DNA of 64,000 bases from Candidatus Bathyarchaeota archaeon (GTDB taxonomy: Archaea > Thermoproteota > Bathyarchaeia > Bathyarchaeales > Bathycorpusculaceae). A model generated the notes under the pieces. That model was given only the letters and a program-made list of their open reading frames with translations, did no database searches and had not been told where the DNA came from. The position numbers were made by a program, and so were the translations under genes. The stretch covers positions 1-64,000 of the forward strand of contig JANXDU010000015.1 of the NCBI GenBank assembly GCA_025059195.1. Reading direction: 5' to 3'. The number at the start of each line of letters is the position of its first letter. The stretch's first letter is position 1. This document shows, piece after piece, positions 25,548 through 34,471 of the stretch.

Positions 25548-25593
25548 CAAGACATTTAAGTCGACGCTGTGATAATTCTACATCGGTGACGGT

Positions 25594-27219
25594 TTGTCCA
25601 GCAAAATCGAGAAGTTTAAAGTGCCCTTCACCGTTTTGGCTGAAAACCGGAAGGAGCCGTTCACGGAGGAAATGGAAAAAGCCGCCGTATGTTGTTTCGT
25701 TGAACTTGAACGGGCGAAGGGCGGAGGCCTAATCCTAAAAAAGCCTGAAGAGAAAACCGTTTTCATAGCCGAGTTTTATTATCCCTTTTGGGTTGCACCT
25801 TGGAACGGTTTAAACCTAGTTTTTGACGGACTGAAACAATTATCCCACAAAGTAGCCTACAAAAGGATTTCAGACATTAAGGAATTTTTTGAAAACGCCT
25901 CTAGAAGCTCTAAGTTTATGGAAACCTACATGGCTTTTTTGTCCGACAACTTGAACTTTTTCCAAGTGCCAAGCGAAGAAAAGACAGTGACCCTAGAGAC
26001 TTTGGTCGCCGACCCCGCCTTTATAGGCGAATTTGCCCAGTGCTTAGTCGAGGCAAAAACCTTTGAAGCTAAGGAAGCTGGAGAAGCTTTTATAGCCCCT
26101 CACGTGGACGAGTTGACAGTTCTCTCCGCCGTAGAGGACCTTGAAAAGTTGAAGGCGCACTTTGAGGCGGAGATTGCCGTTCTTAACAATTGCATTAAAC
26201 TTTTGAACAAGACAACAAAAGGTTTTGTAAAAAACGTTCGCGGGAAGATAAAGGCTGTCAGGGAGGAGTTTGAGGCGGAAATTCGAAAACAGGAGGAAGC
26301 CACAGCCCAGAAGGTTAGCCGCATAAACGAGGATTACGAGGAAAGGCGTGTGAAGCTTATGAAAGATTTTGAAAAACAGCTGCTGCCACTTCAAGAGGAG
26401 AAGCTCAAACTGGAAAAAACAAGGAACCAACTCGCAAGAAAAATGGAGCAGTGCCATTTGGAGGCGAAATCATGCGCTGCAGGTGGGGACTCGGCTGGAG
26501 AGAGAAGGTGGAAGGAAAAAGCCAAAGAAGCTAAAAAGGAGCTTTCAGAAATAGAGCGCAAAATTAAGGAAGCTGAAGAAAGAATAAGAGAGCTTGAGGA
26601 AAGCCGGGAGGCTGAAACTTTTAGGCTTAGGTCTGAATGGGAAACCCGAATAAAAGAGGCTAGGAAAGGCCTCCTCGAGCTTGAGGCTTCAAGGGACGCC
26701 AAAATCCAAGTGCACCAAGATGAGACGGCGAGGCTGGAAAGCCTTACGTCAAAAATAATTCAGCAGATAAACAACATTGTTAAAATGCGGGAGGCGGATT
26801 TAGCCGGTTTCAAAGGCCTCGGGTTTCCATTAATCCGCAAAACCTTAAGCCTTGTGTATGTGCCTTTTTACATGGCTTGTTTTGAGGCGGAACTGAGAAA
26901 GCGTTACGTGGTTTTTCCACTTTCAACTGTCAACAGCATAGGCTTCACCGCGCGGCTTAAAGGAGCCCTTGGCAAGGCAAAAGTCAAACACCTTCTAACT
27001 CCGAGGTTTAAGGCTGTGGGTTCGCTTTTGGAGAAGCTTCCCACATTAGTTGAGAAGGATGTAGCCTTCGCCAGAGAAATCTATGAGGCTGGAGAAAGGG
27101 TTAACCTTCTTAAAAATGAGGCTTCAAGGAAAACCATCAGCGAGGGCTTAAGAAAGCTTAGGGATGAGGGTTGGCTTTCCGACAAGGAGTTTGAAGCCTT
27201 CAGCCAAAAACTTGCCTAA
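25594..27219 (+). CDS. Large coiled-coil protein of unknown function
   Basis: A 541-residue cytosolic protein. The first 170 residues are a globular alpha/beta-looking domain (VFIAEFYYPFWVAPWNGLNL). Residues about 180-400 are a long coiled coil rich in Glu, Lys and Arg (EEAEERIRELEESREAETF). The last 140 residues are again globular (FKGLGFPLIRKTLSLVYVPF) and end in helices. There is no signal or membrane segment. TTG at 25594 follows CGGTGACGG. The layout, with a coiled coil between two globular ends, recalls structural or SMC-like proteins, but no nucleotide-binding motif is visible. Confidence 0.7.
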   Translation: MSSKIEKFKVPFTVLAENRKEPFTEEMEKAAVCCFVELERAKGGGLILKKPEEKTVFIAEFYYPFWVAPWNGLNLVFDGLKQLSHKVAYKRISDIKEFFENASRSSKFMETYMAFLSDNLNFFQVPSEEKTVTLETLVADPAFIGEFAQCLVEAKTFEAKEAGEAFIAPHVDELTVLSAVEDLEKLKAHFEAEIAVLNNCIKLLNKTTKGFVKNVRGKIKAVREEFEAEIRKQEEATAQKVSRINEDYEERRVKLMKDFEKQLLPLQEEKLKLEKTRNQLARKMEQCHLEAKSCAAGGDSAGERRWKEKAKEAKKELSEIERKIKEAEERIRELEESREAETFRLRSEWETRIKEARKGLLELEASRDAKIQVHQDETARLESLTSKIIQQINNIVKMREADLAGFKGLGFPLIRKTLSLVYVPFYMACFEAELRKRYVVFPLSTVNSIGFTARLKGALGKAKVKHLLTPRFKAVGSLLEKLPTLVEKDVAFAREIYEAGERVNLLKNEASRKTISEGLRKLRDEGWLSDKEFEAFSQKLA

Positions 27220-27224
27220 CTGCG

Positions 27225-27755
27225 CTACTTCCCTAACTCTTGAAACTTTTTGATGGCATACTCCACAATTTTCATGGATTCTTCGGCGTTTTTCCATTCC
27301 CTAAACTTAACCCACTTGTGGGGCTCCAGCCGCTTGTAAGTTTCGAAAAACTCCTGGATTTCCCTCAGCTTGTGGGGATGCACGTCACCTATATCCTTGT
27401 AGCCGTTAAATCTTGCGTCGTCCGCGAGCACTGACAATATTTTTGGGTCTATGCCCTTCTCGTCCTCGATTATCAAAGCGCCTATAACCCTAACCCTTAC
27501 TAGGCAGCCGACTTCAAGAGGCTCATAGCTAAGCGCCATAATATCCAAGGGGTCTTCATCGTCAAACCATGTTTGTGGCACAAAGCCGTACTCGACGGGA
27601 AAAACCACCGAAGATGGTATTATACGGTCTAAGACGAAGGTTTCCCATTTGATGTTGTATTCATATTTATCTCTTGAACCGCCGACAACCTCCACAACCA
27701 TGTTCAAGATTTCCGGAGGCTTTTCACCGCACGGAATGTCCTTCCAAAGATTCAT
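27225..27755 (-). CDS. ppa: Inorganic pyrophosphatase, family I
   Basis: A 176-residue soluble pyrophosphatase that hydrolyses PPi and pulls biosynthetic reactions forward. Family signatures are KYEYNIKWE, VFPVEYGFVPQT and the metal-binding WFDDEDPLDIMAL, with a second Asp cluster in DARFNGYKDIGDV. The ATG at 27755 gives the usual N-terminus MNLWKDIP. An upstream in-frame ATG at 27788 is possible because a TATA-like TTATAAAA lies at about 27832-27839. It converges with the coiled-coil gene, five bases apart, and is divergent from the DUF1614 gene. Confidence 0.93.
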   Translation of the reverse strand: MNLWKDIPCGEKPPEILNMVVEVVGGSRDKYEYNIKWETFVLDRIIPSSVVFPVEYGFVPQTWFDDEDPLDIMALSYEPLEVGCLVRVRVIGALIIEDEKGIDPKILSVLADDARFNGYKDIGDVHPHKLREIQEFFETYKRLEPHKWVKFREWKNAEESMKIVEYAIKKFQELGK

Positions 27756-27877
27756 ACGCTGACGCCCTAAGCCCAAACCATCTAACATGCTATTTAATTT
27801 TTCCGTTTACACCTTAAAGTTTGGCAAGCCTTTTATAACTCTGCTATAGAGTAGCAGTAGCCTTGTGGTGGTGATAT

Positions 27878-28567
27878 TTGAGTAGGAGAACCATATACTG
27901 CCCCCACAGTTACACATTTTTCGCGGTTCTATTTTTGATTCTTATCCTAATCATAGGTTTGCTTTTCGTAGGTGTGGTGGGCCTCGCCTTTAGGCATGTT
28001 GGTTTTAATCCGCAGTTAACAGCGCTTATTCTTGTGGCAACCTTTGTGGGAAGCTACATTAACATTCCATTGTTTAGGCTTAAGGCCGTCATTCCAATAG
28101 TTAGGGAGGAGTACATAAGCTTCTTCGGCATAGTTTTTAGGGTTCCCCAGTTTGACTTTGAGGAGTCTACAACGCTAATTGCTATAAACGTCGGCGGCGC
28201 CTTAATCCCAACGGCAGTATCTATATACCTCCTTTGGAAATTGCCGTCGGTTATGCCCTATGCTATAGTTGGAATTTTAACAGTTGCAACGATCACCCAC
28301 CTTGTAGCTAGACCTGTAAGGGGTTTAGGTATAGTTACACCTGCCTTTATCCCACCTTTAGCAGCTGCGCTTGTGGCTTATTTTCTGCCTTCAAGCGCAC
28401 CTGTAGTCACAGCCTACACTTCTGGAGTGCTTGGCACACTTATGGGCGCAGACCTAGCAAATCTTCATAAAATTCCCAAACTTGGAGCCAGAATAGCAAG
28501 CATTGGTGGGGCTGGAACCTTCGACGGAGTTTTCCTAAGTGGGATAATAGCTGCCCTTCTAGTCTAA
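27878..28567 (+). CDS. DUF1614-family membrane protein
   Basis: A 229-residue integral membrane protein with about seven hydrophobic helices. It has the DUF1614 features of a conserved loop FVGSYINIPLF, the helix AINVGGALIPTAVSIYLL and a glycine-rich end GAGTFDGVFLSGIIAALL. The family is widespread in archaea and function is unknown. TTG at 27878 follows GGTGGTGAT, a strong ribosome site. It is divergent from ppa and convergent with the metallo-hydrolase gene. Confidence 0.8.
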   Translation: MSRRTIYCPHSYTFFAVLFLILILIIGLLFVGVVGLAFRHVGFNPQLTALILVATFVGSYINIPLFRLKAVIPIVREEYISFFGIVFRVPQFDFEESTTLIAINVGGALIPTAVSIYLLWKLPSVMPYAIVGILTVATITHLVARPVRGLGIVTPAFIPPLAAALVAYFLPSSAPVVTAYTSGVLGTLMGADLANLHKIPKLGARIASIGGAGTFDGVFLSGIIAALLV

Positions 28568-28573
28568 GGGTGG

Positions 28574-29485
28574 CTATTCTTCCCTTAAGGGGCGCCTCTT
28601 AACCTCAAACCCTTCTACACCGTATTTGGCGTAGAGGTCTCTCCGCAGAGCTTCCAGCATCTCTATTTTTATTCCAGCGAACTCTGCCGCGGTTACAACT
28701 TTCACATCATGTCTTTGGGCTTCCTCGTAGACAGGTTTTACCCGCATTTTATAGTTTAGGTCCCTTAATAAATGATGGTCCAAAACCAGTGTGTGCAGCA
28801 TCCCCTCCTTGATGGCTTTCACGAGGTTGGCGTTGGATGCCTCCAAGCTTTTGAACGAGTAACGATATCCAAGCATGTAGGTCATCGGTCCATCCACAAA
28901 CAGAGTGTCTGGCTTCTGTTCCAAAATGAAGGCGATCTGGCCCTCAAGGGATGGGCCTTCCACGTCAGATGTGTGGAGAAACTTTTCGCCGCCGCATGTT
29001 ATGCAGGTTTCCGTAACATAGCCAAGCTTTGGGTTTGTTCCATGGCAAACCGCCCTCGAAAAGTTTATGGTGGTTTCGCCGAACACGAAGCTTTTGCCGT
29101 CAGCGACCTCCAGTTTTTCCGGCAAGCCTTTTATGGCTTCTAGGAAATAGGCGGCTCGCCCCTTCTGGCTTAGGTTTATGTTTTGGGCTGGATGCTTAAT
29201 GAAGACCGTTTTGCCACGATAAAGCTCTGGATAATCTGGGTCATGATGATCGTAGTGGTAATGTGTAATAACAAGCACGTCGGATTCTTGAGCATAATCC
29301 TTTATAACATTCCATGTTTCCTCAAGCCTCTGCCACTCGAGGGGATGCGGCTCCAAACCATAACGCAGAGGCGCCAGAGACACGCCCGGGTCTATTAGGA
29401 TTTTCAAGTTTTTTGTTTCCACGAAAGTTGCCATGGAACGCACGCCAAAACTGTCAAAACCCAAGGGGATAATTTTCTCAATCAT
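28574..29485 (-). CDS. UPF0282-family metallo-beta-lactamase-fold hydrolase
   Basis: A 303-residue MBL-fold protein. The metal-binding motif is THYHYDHHDPDY (HxHxDH), with further ligands in AVCHGTN, HTSDVEGP and LVLDHHLLRD. GFDSFGVRSMATFVET at the N-terminus is typical of the archaeal UPF0282 group. The reaction is unknown. ATG at 29485 overlaps the end of the NucS gene by eight bases, so the two are co-translated, which may link it to nucleic-acid metabolism. Confidence 0.85.
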   Translation of the reverse strand: MIEKIIPLGFDSFGVRSMATFVETKNLKILIDPGVSLAPLRYGLEPHPLEWQRLEETWNVIKDYAQESDVLVITHYHYDHHDPDYPELYRGKTVFIKHPAQNINLSQKGRAAYFLEAIKGLPEKLEVADGKSFVFGETTINFSRAVCHGTNPKLGYVTETCITCGGEKFLHTSDVEGPSLEGQIAFILEQKPDTLFVDGPMTYMLGYRYSFKSLEASNANLVKAIKEGMLHTLVLDHHLLRDLNYKMRVKPVYEEAQRHDVKVVTAAEFAGIKIEMLEALRRDLYAKYGVEGFEVKRRPLREE

Positions 29486-30287
29486 GGCCTGTTTCCTCTC
29501 CTAAATAGGCTTCAAGCCTCCTTGTTTTCGCCCTTTTTAGGATTTCGGTGCACTTCTTTGGGTTTAAAGCCTTAAACTCAAGTTTCAGCGTTTCCAGCAG
29601 CCTTTGAGCGTCTTTAGCTATGTCTGGCGCCACTAGGATTCCGCGCACCTCCCGGTTCGTTCTTGTTTTAACCGCTTCAACGTATTTGGCAAGCTGTAAA
29701 ACCGCCTCTTTGCCGGCTGTTTTGCGTTTAATTTCCACAACCACGAGTCGCCCTTTTCTGTCTATGCCGTAAACGTCCACGAAGCCTGGCTCAACTTTTT
29801 TCTCGAAGCTTATTGGCTTAAAATCCTCCTCTAAAAGCGAGGGCTCGGCGAGGATGGCTTTTTGCATGTCTTCCTCGCTGGCATATAAAGCGAATTCGCC
29901 GGAGTCTCGTAGGCTTAGGGCTGAAGCCATTTGAACCTTGTCAAAAAACACCTGGACGGTTTCGGGAGGCCTCTGCCTGACAGCATGAATTTCCAAAAGG
30001 TTGTTGCGTGTTTGAGCATGAAATATGCAACCGGGGGGCTGCCAGTTCACCGGCTCGTAGCCTACTGAACGGTGGACGAGAAGCGAACCATCCTTTTTTA
30101 TTATGAGGATGCGTTCTCCAGGTTCAAGTTTTGATGAGGCTCTTCCCTTGTAGTGGACCCAGCAGTTTCCAACAATTAACAGCGTTTTACGCTGGGATAA
30201 GGCTTCTCTGACTATTTTTTCCGCCTCGTTTATGGTGGGGTTAACCGAAACCGTTTGGGGCTTGGAGTCTGACAATTTTTCCGCCAA
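29478..30287 (-). CDS. nucS: Endonuclease NucS (EndoMS, mismatch-specific)
   Basis: A 269-residue nuclease. The N-terminal beta-rich DNA-binding domain contains NCWVHYKGRASSKLEPGERI and VNWQPPGC. The C-terminal RecB-like nuclease core contains GFVDVYGIDRKGRLVVVEIK, the Asp/Glu/Lys triad, plus QLAKYVEAVK. NucS/EndoMS cuts both strands at mismatches and is the archaeal answer to MutS-MutL. The start is TTG at 30287 with no strong ribosome site; a second TTG four codons on is possible. It is coupled to the UPF0282 gene downstream. Confidence 0.9.
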   Translation of the reverse strand: MAEKLSDSKPQTVSVNPTINEAEKIVREALSQRKTLLIVGNCWVHYKGRASSKLEPGERILIIKKDGSLLVHRSVGYEPVNWQPPGCIFHAQTRNNLLEIHAVRQRPPETVQVFFDKVQMASALSLRDSGEFALYASEEDMQKAILAEPSLLEEDFKPISFEKKVEPGFVDVYGIDRKGRLVVVEIKRKTAGKEAVLQLAKYVEAVKTRTNREVRGILVAPDIAKDAQRLLETLKLEFKALNPKKCTEILKRAKTRRLEAYLGEETGHD

Positions 30288-30335
30288 ACACTTTAGAAGC
30301 CTTGTTTGCTACATAAGACTTCTGAAGGATCTGGT

Positions 30336-30902
30336 ATGAGCGGGTGGAGACAAAAACGTGAAACCATGCAGCATTATAATGTGACGGCGAAATCCTATGA
30401 TGAACTTTACGCTGCTGAACAGAGGGTGAAAATTGAAAAGGCCCTTGAAAAAGTTAGGATACCCAATAACAGCCTAATATTAGATGGTGGCTGTGGAACC
30501 GGCTTGTTGTTCGAGTATGTGGCGGACAAAGCCCAATTGGTTGTTGGAATAGATATTTCAAGGAGGATTTTGGAGGAAGCTAAGAAAAGGGCTAAAAAAT
30601 TTAGCAACGTGCATCTGGTTTTGGCCGACGCTGATCACCAGCCTTTTAGAGATGGAGTTTTCAGTCATGTTTTCACCGTAACTTTGCTTCAGAACATGCC
30701 GAATCCGGAAAAGACGCTGATTGAGTTTAAAAGGGTGGCTGTGGAAAACGCCCTTTTTGTTATAACCGGTTTGAAGAAGAAGTTTTCACGGTCTTCCTTT
30801 GAATTTTTGTTGCGTAAGCTTAAATTAAGCGTAATGGAAATTGTGGACGGAAACGCTGAGTTGAAATGTTACGTGGCTCTTTGTGTGAGGGATAAACGTT
30901 AA
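30336..30902 (+). CDS. Class I SAM-dependent methyltransferase
   Basis: A 188-residue Rossmann methyltransferase with motif I LILDGGCGTGLLFEY, motif II VVGIDIS, motif III HLVLADADHQPFRDGVF and a post-motif VFTVTLLQNM. The N-terminal MQHYNVTAKSYDELY is the usual lid of Methyltransf_11 proteins. The substrate cannot be told. ATG at 30336 is preferred because GAAGGAT lies about eight bases upstream; an earlier in-frame start at 30306 would add ten residues. Confidence 0.83.
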   Translation: MSGWRQKRETMQHYNVTAKSYDELYAAEQRVKIEKALEKVRIPNNSLILDGGCGTGLLFEYVADKAQLVVGIDISRRILEEAKKRAKKFSNVHLVLADADHQPFRDGVFSHVFTVTLLQNMPNPEKTLIEFKRVAVENALFVITGLKKKFSRSSFEFLLRKLKLSVMEIVDGNAELKCYVALCVRDKR

Positions 30903-30993
30903 TTTTTGCGTGGTTGCCCCTAAACCTATATATGAAGGTGATATGTCTAAGCTATAACTTCACATAGGTTTCGACTAAACCTTGGTGGTGGGT

Positions 30994-31920
30994 TTGCCCC
31001 TAAAAACCTTAAAGAAAGCTGATGCGGAAACCCTCACATTGGAATGGATTTTGCATGTTAAAAATTACAAGCTGACTCTTAGCAGGAAGCTTTGCGTTGG
31101 ATGTGAAATCTGCAGCCTTGTATGTCCCAAAGAGGCTATCAAACTCGTAAATCAGCCTAAAACTGTGGATGGCAAAGCTCAAAAGGCAAAGGTTGACATA
31201 ACCCTTGAGAAATGCAATTTCTGCGGTATATGCGATATCCTCTGTCCTTATGGCGCTGTAAAGGTGACGCTTAACGGCGAGCACGTGCTAAACGTTGTGG
31301 AGAAGGAAAGCTTTCCAACCATTATTCGCGATATTCAAGTGGACGCTGCTAAGTGCCCGGTGGACTGCGTTGAATGCGAGAAGGCTTGTCCCCTTAAAAT
31401 CATCAAAGTGACGTGGCAAACTCCGGACGGCAAAGTCCTCGAGGATTTAAGTGGTGTATCCTATAGGGAAGGATTGAAGGTTAACGTTAACGTGGATAAA
31501 GAGCGGTGTCCCTGCTGCCGTGTTTGCGAGTTTAAGTGTCCCGAAGGTTTGCTTCGTGTGCGCAAAGCCTTTTACGGTGTGATTCGCATTCACCCGGAAA
31601 AGTGTCCTGAGGGTTGCCGGGACTGCTTGGACGTTTGTCCCATAACTGGGGCTCTTTACCTTTCTGAAGCCGACGGGAAGGTTCACGTGAATGAGGTTTT
31701 CTGCGTTTATTGTGGAGCCTGCAAGGTTGTTTGCCCTGTAGATGGGGCTCTCGAGTTGAAGAGGACCAAGATTATGCATACGCCGGTTCGCTCCGGGGCT
31801 TGGAACAAAGCCTTGGAGCGTTTGGCTTCACCTCTTGAAATGACGAAGGAGTTGAAGGCTAAAAGTTCCCTTAAAGCCTTGGACTCTGTGGAAAGGAGGT
31901 TTATTCGGAGGCCATCGTAA
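30994..31920 (+). CDS. Polyferredoxin with six 4Fe-4S motifs (FwdF/MvhB-like)
   Basis: A 308-residue soluble electron carrier. Six cysteine blocks each fit a 4Fe-4S cluster: CVGCEICSLVCP, CNFCGICDILCP, CPVDCVECEKACP, CPCCRVCEFKCP, CPEGCRDCLDVCP and CVYCGACKVVCP. FwdF, the polyferredoxin of formylmethanofuran dehydrogenase, has this style of repeats. The gene is directly upstream of HdrA-MvhD (six bases apart), so it probably passes electrons between that protein and formylmethanofuran dehydrogenase or another partner. TTG at 30994 follows GGTGGTG; other in-frame starts at 30982-30988 overlap the ribosome site. Confidence 0.8.
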   Translation: MPLKTLKKADAETLTLEWILHVKNYKLTLSRKLCVGCEICSLVCPKEAIKLVNQPKTVDGKAQKAKVDITLEKCNFCGICDILCPYGAVKVTLNGEHVLNVVEKESFPTIIRDIQVDAAKCPVDCVECEKACPLKIIKVTWQTPDGKVLEDLSGVSYREGLKVNVNVDKERCPCCRVCEFKCPEGLLRVRKAFYGVIRIHPEKCPEGCRDCLDVCPITGALYLSEADGKVHVNEVFCVYCGACKVVCPVDGALELKRTKIMHTPVRSGAWNKALERLASPLEMTKELKAKSSLKALDSVERRFIRRPS

Positions 31921-31922
31921 AA

Positions 31923-34382
31923 ATGGCGGAAAAAAGCGAAACTAAACCTCAAAACAAGCCTGAAGAGCTTCGCATAGGCGTTTTCATTTGCCACTGTGGT
32001 TTGAACATTGCCGGCGTCATAGACATTAAAGAGCTTGTAGAGTTTGCGAAAACGCTTCCAGACGTTGTTTTCGTGAAGGACAACCGTTACACGTGCGCCG
32101 ACCCGGGACAAGAGGAAATTCGCAAAGCCATTAAAGAGCATAAGCTGAACCGAGTTGTAGTGGCTGCATGTTCGCCGCGCATGCACGAGGTCACCTTTAG
32201 GCGAACGGTTTCTGAGGCAGGCTTAAACCCCTATCTCTTTGAGATGGCAAACATCCGTGAGTTTTCTTCGTGGTGTCACTCCAGCACGCCCAGAGAAGCC
32301 ACGGAAAAGGCTAAAGACATTATTAAAATGGCTGTGGCGAAGGCTAGGCTGTTAATGCCACTGCAAACTATCGAGGTGCCCGTCACTAACAGGGCGCTGG
32401 TTATTGGCGGCGGCATTGCCGGCATAAATGCGGCTTTGGACTTGGCTGAAATGGGCTTCAAAGTATACCTTCTAGAAAAGAGCGAGAGCATAGGCGGACA
32501 CATGGCGCAGTTGGACAAGACTTTCCCAACTTTGGACTGTTCCATCTGCATTGAAGGCCCAAAAATGGTGGATGTGGGAAGACATCCGAACATCGAGATC
32601 ATTTCATATGCGGACTTGCTCAGCGTTAGCGGCTTCATAGGCAACTTTAAAGTTCGCGTTAGAAAGAACCCGCGCTACGTTATTGAAGAGAACTGCACTG
32701 GCTGCGGCGAGTGCAAGGACGTCTGCCCCATTGAGTATCCTAACGAGTGGGATATGGGCCTTGGCACACGGAAGGCTATATCTGTCCCCTTCGACCAAGC
32801 TGTGCCGCTTGTTTACACGATTAACCGCGACTACTGTATTGAGTGTTATAAGTGTGTAGATGCGTGTGGCGCCCGGCAAGCCATAAACTTTGACCAGAAA
32901 CCCGAGGAAATTGAGCTTGAAGTGGGCGCCATAATTGTGGCTACTGGCTACGACATTTATCTGCCCTACGACAACCAGCTTTTTGGTTATGGACGCTACA
33001 CGAACGTGATAACCTCCATAGAGTTTGAAAGACTTATTTTGGCGGCGGGACCAACGGGCGGCAAGGTGGTGCGAGCCTCAGACGGGCAGAAGCCTCACAG
33101 CGTAGCGTTTATTCAATGTGTTGGTTCTAGAGACACGAACAAGTATCCATACTGTTCAAACTTCTGTTGTATGTACACGCTTAAGCACGTTGTCCAGCTC
33201 AAAGAGAAGTACAAGGAGGACGTTGAGGTTTACGTTTTCTATATGGACATGCGAACCAACTTTAAGGGATTTGAGGAGTTTTACCAGCGTGCCCGCGAGT
33301 TGGGCGTAAACTTCATCCGTGGCAGAGTAAGCCGCATCTTCGAGGATCCGAAAACCAAAAAACTGATTATTCATGCGGAGGACGCGAATCTTGGCATGCC
33401 CATCGAGGTGGAGGCGGAAATGGTGGTTTTGGCGACAGCCGCCATCCCAAAGAAAGGCACAGAGGAAGTAGCCCGCATTTTAAACTTGACGAGGGGCGCA
33501 GACGGCTTCTTTATGGAGAGCCATCCGAAGCTCAAGCCTTTGGACGCGCCGACGGACGGTATATTCTTGGCTGGAGCATGCCAAGGACCAAAGGATATTC
33601 CATACAGCGTTTCGCAGGGCTGTGGCGCGGCAGCTAGAGCCGCCACGGTGCTTTCAAAGAAGACTTGGAAGATTGAACCAATAATTGCGGTTGTGGACCC
33701 GTCTAAGTGCAGAAACGTCACGGTTAAGTGTGGCATTTGTGCTGAGCGCTGTCCCTACGGCGCCATAAAAGTCGAGGAGAAGCAGCCAGCCCAAGTTATA
33801 ACTGCCATGTGTCATGGCTGCGGCACATGCGTCGCCGAGTGTCCAGCCGACGCCATTCAGCAGATGCACTTCACCGACGCCCAAATCTTGGCGCAGCTTC
33901 GCACCGCCTTGGAAAAAGACCCTGAAGACAAGATTTTGGCTTTCTTGTGCAACTGGTGCAGCTACGCAGGCGCCGACCTGGCTGGAACAAGCCGCTTCGA
34001 GTATCCGCCAACCATCCGCCCCATACGCGTCATGTGTTCTGGGCGGGTGGACCGCGACTTTGTTTTGGAAGCTTTCAGGCTTGGAGCTGGCATGGTGCTG
34101 GTGGCGGCGTGCCACCTACCCTACGACTGCCACTATATTAGCGGAAACTGGAAAATGAAAGCCCGCATGGACGCATTGGCGCCCATGCTTCACAAGCTGG
34201 GCTTAAGCCCCGAAAGATTCCGCGTAGAATACATATCGGCGGCGGAAGGCGTAAAGTTTGCAGAGCTTATACGCGAAATGACGGAACAAATGAAAGCTCT
34301 GGGAAAGGAGCGCATAAAAGCAGAAAACCAAAAACTCCGCCCAATCCTAGAAAACATGCTAAAACGCAAAGAAAAACGCTAA
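31923..34382 (+). CDS. hdrA: HdrA-MvhD fusion, flavin-based electron-bifurcating subunit
   Basis: An 819-residue fusion. HdrA part: N-terminal VFICHCGLNIAGVIDIKELV, an FAD-binding VIGGGIAGINAALDLAEMG near residue 158, GGHMAQLDKTFPTLDCSICI, two ferredoxin motifs (CTGCGECKDVCP and a variant CIECYKCVDACG), and CVGSRDTNKYPYCSNFCCMY. A further pair of clusters (CGICAERCP, CHGCGTCVAECP) precedes the last 150 residues, which match MvhD (FLCNWCSYAGADLAGTSR and a CxG pair later). In methanogens HdrA bifurcates electrons between heterodisulfide and ferredoxin, and MvhD links it to a hydrogenase. No HdrB, HdrC or hydrogenase gene is nearby. ATG at 31923 is close behind the polyferredoxin gene. Confidence 0.92.
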   Translation: MAEKSETKPQNKPEELRIGVFICHCGLNIAGVIDIKELVEFAKTLPDVVFVKDNRYTCADPGQEEIRKAIKEHKLNRVVVAACSPRMHEVTFRRTVSEAGLNPYLFEMANIREFSSWCHSSTPREATEKAKDIIKMAVAKARLLMPLQTIEVPVTNRALVIGGGIAGINAALDLAEMGFKVYLLEKSESIGGHMAQLDKTFPTLDCSICIEGPKMVDVGRHPNIEIISYADLLSVSGFIGNFKVRVRKNPRYVIEENCTGCGECKDVCPIEYPNEWDMGLGTRKAISVPFDQAVPLVYTINRDYCIECYKCVDACGARQAINFDQKPEEIELEVGAIIVATGYDIYLPYDNQLFGYGRYTNVITSIEFERLILAAGPTGGKVVRASDGQKPHSVAFIQCVGSRDTNKYPYCSNFCCMYTLKHVVQLKEKYKEDVEVYVFYMDMRTNFKGFEEFYQRARELGVNFIRGRVSRIFEDPKTKKLIIHAEDANLGMPIEVEAEMVVLATAAIPKKGTEEVARILNLTRGADGFFMESHPKLKPLDAPTDGIFLAGACQGPKDIPYSVSQGCGAAARAATVLSKKTWKIEPIIAVVDPSKCRNVTVKCGICAERCPYGAIKVEEKQPAQVITAMCHGCGTCVAECPADAIQQMHFTDAQILAQLRTALEKDPEDKILAFLCNWCSYAGADLAGTSRFEYPPTIRPIRVMCSGRVDRDFVLEAFRLGAGMVLVAACHLPYDCHYISGNWKMKARMDALAPMLHKLGLSPERFRVEYISAAEGVKFAELIREMTEQMKALGKERIKAENQKLRPILENMLKRKEKR

Positions 34383-34471
34383 AGTTCCTTTATCTCCCAA
34401 AATTCCAATAGGCGGATTTTGTTATCAGCGGAATTGCTGATTGCCCCAGTGGAATGATGGGCGTCATCGTT

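Noticed and set aside
30994-34382. Methanogenesis in this organism
   Set aside because: HdrA, Fwd and Mch also occur in non-methanogens using the archaeal Wood-Ljungdahl pathway; no mcr or mtr gene is in the window.
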